Part shown: in pieces, positions 24,618-31,513 of the stretch | Layout of the letters: every line of letters begins with the position of its first letter | Position numbering within the stretch: the stretch's first letter is position 1 | Assembly (NCBI GenBank): GCA_010365115.1 | Contig: JAAFGX010000039.1 | Span: 1 to 36,419, forward strand | Length of the DNA: 36,419 nt | Origin: Paludibacter sp. | GTDB taxonomy: Bacteria > Bacteroidota > Bacteroidia > Bacteroidales > Paludibacteraceae | Direction: 5' to 3' | The notes under the pieces: generated by a model | Databases searched by the model: none | Told to the model about the DNA's origin: nothing | The model's input: the letters and a program-made list of their open reading frames with translations, nothing else | Translations under genes and position numbers: made by a program

Positions 24618-24739
24618 ATTTCAAAATTTATTTAAAGAAATAAAGAATTTAATTAATATACCAACTAATTCAAATCGACAATTGTTTAATTAATAATGAT
24701 TTTCAGTTCGTAATATTAATCTTTTAACTTTTTAGAATT

Positions 24740-24967
24740 ATGTCGTTAGTTAAAATAATTAGCCAGATAGGACAAGGTTCCTTGGCAAGTGGTAAATGGA
24801 TTATAAGTACTAATAAATGGTCAAAAATTGAAACTGCTTTCCGAAAATATACAACACATCCAACCGGAAAACATACGCTTATTTATATATCGCTTCACGA
24901 AAGAAATGGTAGTAGAGGAAATGGAATAGGTATGGGACATCGTAATCAAAAAGGAAAAGCAAAATAA
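24740..24967 (+). CDS. Small basic protein of unknown function
   Basis: This is a 75-residue protein I do not recognise. It is strongly basic (many Lys, Arg and His), with no signal peptide or membrane helix. The first half has a W-rich segment (GKWIISTNKWSKIETAFRKY); the centre is strand-like (KHTLIYISLH); the tail is Gly/Arg/Asn/Lys-rich. It looks like a nucleic-acid-binding or ribosome-associated small protein, but this is only inference. It is bounded by its own terminator downstream and the operon terminator upstream, so it is an independent unit. No consensus -7 element was found upstream. Confidence 0.6.
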   Translation: MSLVKIISQIGQGSLASGKWIISTNKWSKIETAFRKYTTHPTGKHTLIYISLHERNGSRGNGIGMGHRNQKGKAK

Positions 24968-25019
24968 ACAGGTATGAAGTAACAGGTTTAAAGTTGTTTA
25001 ACCTTTTGTTTTGAAGGAT

Positions 25020-25060
25020 AATAACTCCTCGAGCCAAAAGTATCGTGGAGTTATTTTTTT
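25020..25060 (+). terminator. Terminator after the small basic protein gene
   Basis: The stem AATAACTCC/GGAGTTATT (25020-25028 with 25047-25055) is followed by a T-run. It lies about 52 bases after the stop and shows that the small gene is transcribed separately. Confidence 0.8.
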
Positions 25061-25061
25061 T

Positions 25062-25334
25062 ATTTTCCAGTTTTCTATTAAACCTTTTTGTTTTGATAAT
25101 GTCAAATGTAGAAAGATAAAAAATTGGTAATAAAATATTATGAATATCCGCAATTAACGTTTCTAATCCAATATTGCTTTGTTAGCACACGGAATAAACG
25201 GAGCATACTGATAATCACTGTTTATGATTAACTGATTTCGTTCACATAGTTGTTTGCGAAAGATGATATTCCGGTTTTTTTCTGTGTGTTCAGTATGCTA
25301 ATTCCTTATCTCGACAACATTGATACACTATATA
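25062..25334. other. Gene-free region before the T9SS cargo gene
   Basis: No coding region is evident. It contains a 10-bp inverted repeat, AGCATACTGA at 25202-25211 and TCAGTATGCT at 25290-25299, 78 bases apart, and ends at copy A of a 45-bp direct repeat. No exact TAnnTTTG element is present. Confidence 0.5.
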
Positions 25335-25379
25335 GAAAAGTTAAATAACAAGACTACATATTATGCGGATAATCATTTA
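25335..25379 (+). repeat. 45-bp direct repeat, copy A
   Basis: It starts GAAAAGTTAAATAACAAGAC and ends GGATAATCATTTA. It differs by one base from copy B at 26687-26731 and lies 16 bases before the ATG of the LamG/T9SS cargo gene. Confidence 0.9.
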
Positions 25380-25395
25380 GATTATTTTAGTTCAG

Positions 25396-26463
25396 ATGGA
25401 AAAAATGAGATTAATTATTTTACTAACTTCACTAATAGTTTTGTTTTGGCAAGTTCAAAGTCAGACTATTGATTCAGGACTGGTTTCTCACTGGTCTTTT
25501 GACAATGACATGGATAATATGATCATCGATGCGACTGCAAACAATCTGCATGGGACTTCGTACGATATTACCTACACAGCCGGTCCCATTGCAAAAGCTG
25601 TTTCTTTCAACGGTTTGAGAAGCCGGATTTATTTCCCAGATAAAAATTCGAATCCACCCCAAATAATGAGTACCTTATCTATCGGATCTATTGCTCTGTG
25701 GTTCAAGTTTCAAAATCAGGATGCCGACATTCTGCCGATACTTTATTTTGGTGAATCGGCAACAGGCACGCCTCACAACAGTCTTATCATTGAAATCGGG
25801 CATGGACAAACCATTCTGAACCGTAAATTGTATTTTACAATAGTAAACCAAAGATTTTGCTACGATTCGAAAGTGAATCTTAATGAAAACATCTGGTACC
25901 ATTTTGTGGCAGTTGTTACCCCAACTTTCAACACAGGATATTTAAACGGTGTTGAAATGACCAACAGGAATTATAACCTGGGATCCAATTCGACTTACTC
26001 TGATTTTTTTGCTGATGTGCCAACCCAAAAATCGCTTTCATTGGGTTATGGCAGATACGGTCAGCAAGATCCGTTTTATGCTTTTAAAGGGAGTATTGAT
26101 GATGTGCGAATTTATGACCGTCCTCTGTCTGCAACAGAAGTTGTTACATTGTATGAACTTGCTTCGGCTACCAATATTTCGATTCCGAAACTGGAATTGA
26201 ATGGCATATCCTTAAACCAAAACTACCCCAATCCGTTCAACACTGAAACTGTGATCAGCTGGTATTCATCGAAAAACGGAAAGACTAAACTGGAGTTGTT
26301 TGACATGATGGGAAAGCAAGTAAAAACCTTAGTTGATACCTATAAAAACCCCGGCAACCATCAACTGAATTTTAACTCAGAGAATTTATTGCCGGGAGTG
26401 TATTATTATCAGCTGCAAATTGATAATGAGAGATCCTCAAAGAGAATGATTCTTTTAAAATGA
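25396..26463 (+). CDS. LamG-like domain protein secreted by type IX secretion
   Basis: A 355-residue secreted protein. A signal peptide (about 1-22, ending VQSQ) is followed by a concanavalin A-like/LamG jelly-roll domain (about 28-255; LVSHWSFDNDMDN, GIALWF-type strands, DDVRIYDRPLSATEVVTLY), probably a carbohydrate- or ligand-binding fold. The C-terminal 80 residues are a T9SS type A sorting domain, with NYPNPFNTETVISW, KLELFDMMGKQV and LLPGVYYYQL and a terminal basic tail. The protein should cross the outer membrane by T9SS and be anchored to the surface or released. No catalytic module is visible. The ATG at 25396 gives the expected signal peptide. A 45-bp direct repeat lies just upstream. 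Confidence 0.92.
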   Translation: MEKMRLIILLTSLIVLFWQVQSQTIDSGLVSHWSFDNDMDNMIIDATANNLHGTSYDITYTAGPIAKAVSFNGLRSRIYFPDKNSNPPQIMSTLSIGSIALWFKFQNQDADILPILYFGESATGTPHNSLIIEIGHGQTILNRKLYFTIVNQRFCYDSKVNLNENIWYHFVAVVTPTFNTGYLNGVEMTNRNYNLGSNSTYSDFFADVPTQKSLSLGYGRYGQQDPFYAFKGSIDDVRIYDRPLSATEVVTLYELASATNISIPKLELNGISLNQNYPNPFNTETVISWYSSKNGKTKLELFDMMGKQVKTLVDTYKNPGNHQLNFNSENLLPGVYYYQLQIDNERSSKRMILLK

Positions 26464-26528
26464 TGAGAGAACTAACAGGGATGGAAAAAGATGTTCTACT
26501 TAAATTCAATCGACTCTTTAAATACTCT

Positions 26529-26690
26529 TTAATTGGAATGTTTGGCTGCCACTTTGTCGGACAAATACGATTCGTCGGAGGCATATCCCGAATCATTCAT
26601 CCTGCGCAGGGTGAAACGCATCAGGTCTTGAAGCGATTTCCTTCGAAAGCCGTTTCGAGGGCATGTTCTTCCTGAATCAGATTTTCGAAA
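26529..26690 (-). pseudogene. Possible remnant of a coding region
   Basis: On the minus strand one reading frame here reads like real protein (for example RKSLQDLMRFTLRRMNDSGY, then ASDESYLSDKVAAKHSN) and ends in TAA. By eye the DNA is clearly richer in G and C than the flanks. The frame opens upstream only in AT-rich sequence that includes the direct-repeat copy B, and no start or family is recognisable. It may be the 3' end of a decayed or transferred gene between the two 45-bp repeats. Confidence 0.3.
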
Positions 26691-26731
26691 AGTTAAATAA
26701 CAAGACTGCATATTATGCGGATAATCATTTA
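26687..26731 (+). repeat. 45-bp direct repeat, copy B
   Basis: It matches copy A at 25335-25379 over 45 bases with one difference (A to G). It lies 95 bases upstream of the ATG of the outer-membrane barrel gene. Confidence 0.9.
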
Positions 26732-26826
26732 AAATATATGAATAGGAAGCGATTAATTGCATCCGTTTTTTGTGTTTTGATATCAAGTGATTTGTAAATT
26801 TTCCAAAAATTCATGTATATATTCTT

Positions 26827-29628
26827 ATGAAATATTTAGTTCTTAATTTTCTGCTGTTTCTTAACTTTTATGCGTTTGCCCAACATAGTATTCAATCAAT
26901 TGTTTTTGATTCCAAAAACAGCCTTCCTATAGAAATGGCTACAGTTCGGTTACTTCGGGTAACAGACTCCACTATGGTTCAGGGATGCCAAACCGACGTA
27001 AAAGGGAGTTTTATTTTATCGAAAATTAAATCCGGAGATTATGTTTTGAAAATTTCTACAGTAGGTTATGAAGATTATCGCCGGAATATAAATATTGAAA
27101 ATAAGGATATTATTCTTAAAAACATTCAATTGAAAGAAAATGTACAATTGCTGAGCGAAATTCAGGTGACTGGTACCGCGGCTCAAATGGTGGTAAAAGG
27201 TGATACGTTGGAATATAACGCTACTGCCTTTAAAACAGCCGAAAATGCTGTGGTGGAAGATTTATTAAAGCGACTACCTGGCGTTGAAATCAGTGCTGAG
27301 GGGAAAATTACTGTCAATGGTCAGGAAATAAAAAAAATAAGGGTTGATGGCAAGAAATTTTTCAATGATGATATGGAAATGACTACTAAGAATCTTCCTG
27401 CAGATATGATTGATAAGATTCAGGTATTAGAACAAAAATCGGATATGGCAGTGCTCACAGGCTTTGAGGATGACGATACCGTAAGAATTATAAATTTTAC
27501 GACAAAAGCAAATAGAAAAAAAGGTATTTTTGGAAATATAACAACCGGAGCAGGATTTGATACAGATAAAGAAATTCGTTATGATGGAAATGCATTTGTA
27601 AATATTTTAAATGGCGAAGCACAAACTGCGATAACCGCTGGTGGAAATAATGTAAATAATACCAGAAGTTCAAGAGGTAGATTTGGAGGTGGAGGAGGAT
27701 CGAACAGTGGAATTACTACTACGCAGAACGTTGGTTTAAATAACAATACCATAATTAACTCTAAATTAAAAATAGGTGGAGATGCTTCATTAAATCATTC
27801 TGAAAATGATGCTCAGACGGTGAGCGAAAGAGAAAGTTATTTACGAGGATCGAAGTACAATAACAATGATACAACTGCCTCACTAAATAATAATTACTCC
27901 AGCAATTTGCGTTTGGAAATGGAGTGGAAACCAGACAGTGTTAATACTTTTATTTTTCAACCCAACATAAGTTATGGAAGATCTTTTTCAACCGTTACTC
28001 GTAATTATTTATACCTGACAGATGATCAAAAAACCAGTTGGGGAGATAGTTTCAATAAGGGGAATGGTACAGATATAAATGGAGGTTTAAATGTTATTTA
28101 CAACCGTAAATTTTCAAAAATAGGAAGAACCCTTACCGCTAATGTTGGTGCAGGTTTTACAAATAGCATGAATGAAAGTTTAAACCAATCGAATAAATAT
28201 TACTCAAACGACACTACAATAATTGATCAAACTACTTTTAATACAACGAATAAATTCAATTATAATATCAAATTGTCTTTTGTAGAGCCTCTTTGGAATG
28301 TAAAAAACTTACTCGAAACCACAGTTTCACTTCGCAATACTACCACAAGCAGTGTCAAAGATCAGTACAAAAAAGATAGTTTGGGAAATTATACTCAATT
28401 TGATAGTATTTACAGTAACACCTTCGAAAATATATTTTACCGTGAAACTATTGAATTGAATTACAGGCACAATGAAAAAAATTATTATTACACGTTGGGT
28501 GCAAGAGGCGAGCCATCACAAACAAATAATATACGTTATTACGCAAATGGGGAAACAAGGCCGATAACTTATGGTGTATTTAATTTCGCTCCGAGTGGTC
28601 GCTTTCAATACAACTTCTCGAAAAAGAAATTTGCACGTGTTGATTATAGTGGACGTACTAGCCAACCATCTATAAATCAAATGCAGCCTGTTAAGAACAA
28701 TTCAAACCCAATGAACGAAACAGTCGGAAATCCGAACCTGAATCCTTCGTTTAATCATTCATTCCGCATGTTCTACAGTTCGTTCAACGATAAAACATTT
28801 TCTTCATTCAGCACCCGTTTTTCTGCAGAAGCTACAAGGGATGCTTTGTTGTCGAACAGTATTTATGATGCTACAGGAAAACAATATAATCAAACCGTAA
28901 ATGCAGGAGCAACCGTAGTTCCTTATAATTTTGGTGGAAATATAATGTTCAATACACCAATTATTCAAAAACGACTTCATTTTAATACAAGCACTTCAGG
29001 GAGTTACGATATGCGATATGGTTATTCATCAAAGGGCTTGAATTCTTCTGAAATAAACACTGAAAATCTACTAAAGGGAGACTTGAGCAGTACACGCCGA
29101 TATAATGCATATCAACAATTGTCGCTTACATTTACGCATGATATGCTGGAAATTGGTGCTAGCGGAATAGTTCGATATTCGAACACATTGAATAATTTAA
29201 ATCCTACTATTGCTGAAACCTGGGACTGGACTGGCAGAGGAAATGTGGTGATACATATGCCATACAATTTTAATTTCTCTTCCGATTTGAATTATACTAC
29301 CCGTCAGGGATATTCAAACTTTGATCAGAACGAACTAATTTGGAATGCTTCAATTGATAAAACGTTATTTAAAAACAAAGGCGTGCTGTCATTAAAATGG
29401 AATGATATATTACAACAGCAATTGAATATTCGTCAGTCCATTGGAGATAATTTTGTTCAATATAGCAAATACAATACGTTGACTTCCTATTTCATATTAA
29501 GTTTTTCATACAAAATCAATCAGTTTAAAGGCAGCAAGAATCCTGCAGAATTAAGACCTGATTCCTTTAAATCAAGAGGAGGTGATCATGGTGATCATCA
29601 AAGACGTGGCGGACCTGATGGATTTTAA
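26827..29628 (+). CDS. Outer-membrane beta-barrel protein (TonB-receptor-like, CarboxypepD-reg)
   Basis: A 933-residue outer-membrane protein. A signal peptide (1-18) is followed by a carboxypeptidase-regulatory-like beta-sandwich (about 20-105), a plug-like region (about 115-215; KGDTLEYNATAFKT, VVEDLLKRLPGVEI, NGQEIKKIRVDGKKFF) and a long barrel (about 230-905). This matches the outer-membrane beta-barrel family 3 type common in Bacteroidota. A Gly-rich loop is at about 278-293. After the last barrel strand (ILSFSYKINQF) comes an unusual hydrophilic tail with Gly, Asp, His and Arg repeats (GDHGDHQRRGGPDGF). The classic TonB box is not obvious. It may import a ligand or act in surface assembly. 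The 45-bp repeat is upstream. Confidence 0.9.
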   Translation: MKYLVLNFLLFLNFYAFAQHSIQSIVFDSKNSLPIEMATVRLLRVTDSTMVQGCQTDVKGSFILSKIKSGDYVLKISTVGYEDYRRNINIENKDIILKNIQLKENVQLLSEIQVTGTAAQMVVKGDTLEYNATAFKTAENAVVEDLLKRLPGVEISAEGKITVNGQEIKKIRVDGKKFFNDDMEMTTKNLPADMIDKIQVLEQKSDMAVLTGFEDDDTVRIINFTTKANRKKGIFGNITTGAGFDTDKEIRYDGNAFVNILNGEAQTAITAGGNNVNNTRSSRGRFGGGGGSNSGITTTQNVGLNNNTIINSKLKIGGDASLNHSENDAQTVSERESYLRGSKYNNNDTTASLNNNYSSNLRLEMEWKPDSVNTFIFQPNISYGRSFSTVTRNYLYLTDDQKTSWGDSFNKGNGTDINGGLNVIYNRKFSKIGRTLTANVGAGFTNSMNESLNQSNKYYSNDTTIIDQTTFNTTNKFNYNIKLSFVEPLWNVKNLLETTVSLRNTTTSSVKDQYKKDSLGNYTQFDSIYSNTFENIFYRETIELNYRHNEKNYYYTLGARGEPSQTNNIRYYANGETRPITYGVFNFAPSGRFQYNFSKKKFARVDYSGRTSQPSINQMQPVKNNSNPMNETVGNPNLNPSFNHSFRMFYSSFNDKTFSSFSTRFSAEATRDALLSNSIYDATGKQYNQTVNAGATVVPYNFGGNIMFNTPIIQKRLHFNTSTSGSYDMRYGYSSKGLNSSEINTENLLKGDLSSTRRYNAYQQLSLTFTHDMLEIGASGIVRYSNTLNNLNPTIAETWDWTGRGNVVIHMPYNFNFSSDLNYTTRQGYSNFDQNELIWNASIDKTLFKNKGVLSLKWNDILQQQLNIRQSIGDNFVQYSKYNTLTSYFILSFSYKINQFKGSKNPAELRPDSFKSRGGDHGDHQRRGGPDGF

Positions 29629-29666
29629 TCAGCTAAGTATCCCAAACTAAAAGGAGTTAAAAAAAG

Positions 29667-29708
29667 AAAAGGAAATTATCTTGATAAGTGGATAGTTTCC
29701 TTTTTTTT
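29667..29708. terminator. Terminator of the barrel gene
   Basis: The stem AAAAGGAAATTATC/GATAGTTTCCTTTT (one G-T pair) is followed by eight T. It lies between the convergent barrel and sensor-like genes; a preceding A-tract may let it work both ways. Confidence 0.8.
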
Positions 29709-29751
29709 GTTGAATGGAGTATTGTTTCCATTTGTAGTTGAGAATATTAAT

Positions 29752-30327
29752 TTATTGCTTTTTATATTCGATGACCAAAGCGCCAATTTTATTATTCAGT
29801 CCCATAACAGGGCAAATAATCAACAGTGTGGAATCTTTTGTTTGGTAAATTGGATTGTCAGTCAACAAGGCAGGATTGGTGAAAACGCTGCCTTCGTCAT
29901 TTTTATCTGTCGAGAGCAATACTATTGAAGTATTTGTATCTACAAGTTTTACATTCGTTACGCCCGGTTCTTGAATAAAGCTCAGGAAAAACTGATTAAC
30001 TTGTTCTTTATTTTCACGAGTCAGTTCGCTTCGTATTGCCCAAGAAAAAACTTTTGAAGTCAATACCAACTGCTTGGCTGTCAGGCTGTCAATTTTGTTT
30101 TCGTAATCAGATTGCATTTTCAAAGTATGTTTTTCAAAATTATTCTCCATAATGCTCATTTTAATAAATGCCCAAAGAGCTACAATAAGGAGTCCCAAAA
30201 GAAGTGTAAAGACCATTTTGTGCTGGAGTATAAAAGCTCCAAGTTTTCCGGGTTTTTTCTTAGCAATTGACTGTTCTTGCTGATTTTCCATCAATTTCTC
30301 TTGATCAGTGTTTTTTTCGTTTTTCAT
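29752..30327 (-). CDS. Single-pass membrane protein with extracytoplasmic sensor-like domain
   Basis: This 191-residue protein has no recognised family. The N-terminal tail (1-37) is charged and cytoplasmic, a membrane segment follows at about 38-56, a short coiled coil at 60-90, and a domain of about 100 residues that resembles a single PDC/Cache-type periplasmic sensor (alternating strands such as VTNVKLVDTNTSIVLLSTD and a final IGALVIEYKKQ). There is no kinase, cyclase or HAMP output. It could be a regulatory subunit or a sensor that needs a separate partner. No consensus promoter element was seen. The start could be residue 1 or residue 13 (MENQQ). Confidence 0.65.
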   Translation of the reverse strand: MKNEKNTDQEKLMENQQEQSIAKKKPGKLGAFILQHKMVFTLLLGLLIVALWAFIKMSIMENNFEKHTLKMQSDYENKIDSLTAKQLVLTSKVFSWAIRSELTRENKEQVNQFFLSFIQEPGVTNVKLVDTNTSIVLLSTDKNDEGSVFTNPALLTDNPIYQTKDSTLLIICPVMGLNNKIGALVIEYKKQ

Positions 30328-30502
30328 AATAATATTTGTAAATTTTAGAATTATTTTAGTACATTTTTAAAATGTTATTGTAAACTTGAAATTTTTTTCG
30401 AAGGTATGATTTTTTTTACATAATAAACTATTGACTGCTTCAAGAAATTATAATTAATATTTATTTTTTTAATAAATGTGCGATAGATTCCCATTAAAGG
30501 AC

Positions 30503-31384
30503 TTAATTTAAAATATCGGCTAGTGCCTTTTTTAATTTTGAATATGTAAAATGAAAACCAGCATCCAACAATCGTTTTGGAGCCACATAGGAACTGTCTA
30601 GCAATAAAGATGATTCTACACCAATAAGCTTTGCTCCAATACGAATTGCAAATTCTGGCGCTGGAATTCCAATTGGAACATGAAGAGTTTGTCTGATAGC
30701 ATGCATGAAACTTTTATTGGAAACAGAGTACGGTGATGTGCAATTTATTATGCCGGATAGAGTCGGATATTCAATTAGGAAAAGCAAAATTTGAAAATAA
30801 TCTTCGATATGAATCCAACTGGATTTTTGTTTGCCCGAAGCTTGTTTACCTCCTAATCCAACCTTGCTTAGTGCAACAAGTGGTTTTAAAGCACCCCCAT
30901 TCTTGCCTAATACAACAGAAGTTCGTAACGCAATTTGTCGTGTTTTGGGTAATTGAAATTGGAAAAAAGTTTTTTCCCATTGATGGACTAATTGTGCTAA
31001 AAAATTAGTTCCTAGTTCCGTTTCATTCTCGGTTGCCGGATGAACTTGTGTTGGTTTGTATATTCCACTTCCACTCGCATTTACCCAAAGTTTTGGAGGG
31101 TTTTTACACTTTAGAATCGCATTGCCAATCGAATTTGTTGATTCAATCCTGGAATTTAATAACGCTTTTTTGTTTTCAAGGTTATGCCTGCAATTTATTG
31201 ATTTTCCGGCAAGGTTAATTACTAATTCGGAATTGTCAATCGCATTTGCAAGGTCAAGTGGACTCCAGGAAATATGATTGGTTGACCGTGAAACGATAAG
31301 TACAGTATAACCGATTTCAGTAAACCTATTGGCGATATACTCGCCAATAAAACCGGTACCACCGGCAATGACTACTTTTTCCAT
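30503..31384 (-). CDS. TIGR01777 family epimerase/SDR-like protein
   Basis: A 293-residue extended SDR-type protein. GGTGFIGEYIANRF at the N-terminus binds NAD(P); WVNASGSGIY and the WIHIEDYFQILLFL segment follow the family pattern. The C-terminal DUF1731 domain has IPIGIPAPEFAIRIGAK. Members such as YfcH are linked to cell division control in cyanobacteria, but the reaction is not known. The start ATG lies four bases before GGTGFIG-type residues and fits the family. It is just upstream of the rluB terminator on the same strand, with no clear operon link. Confidence 0.88.
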   Translation of the reverse strand: MEKVVIAGGTGFIGEYIANRFTEIGYTVLIVSRSTNHISWSPLDLANAIDNSELVINLAGKSINCRHNLENKKALLNSRIESTNSIGNAILKCKNPPKLWVNASGSGIYKPTQVHPATENETELGTNFLAQLVHQWEKTFFQFQLPKTRQIALRTSVVLGKNGGALKPLVALSKVGLGGKQASGKQKSSWIHIEDYFQILLFLIEYPTLSGIINCTSPYSVSNKSFMHAIRQTLHVPIGIPAPEFAIRIGAKLIGVESSLLLDSSYVAPKRLLDAGFHFTYSKLKKALADILN

Positions 31385-31449
31385 TTTATTAGTTTAGTTT
31401 TATACAACTAACAAATAATTGCGAAAGAAAGTTTATGTTTTTTCACAAA

Positions 31450-31490
31450 CAAAAAAACTCTTTTGCAAATTCATGCAAAAGAGTTTTTTC
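31450..31490 (-). terminator. Terminator of the pseudouridine synthase gene
   Basis: A perfect 16-bp stem (AAAAAACTCTTTTGCA with its complement, loop about AATTCA) lies 24 bases after the minus-strand stop at 31514. Confidence 0.88.
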
Positions 31491-31513
31491 TTATATATAT
31501 ATTAAATAATTGT

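Noticed and set aside
26460..26675. 71-residue plus-strand ORF after the LamG gene
   Set aside because: It begins at the cargo gene stop (ATGATGA) and has no family; the minus-strand frame in the same DNA looks more protein-like.
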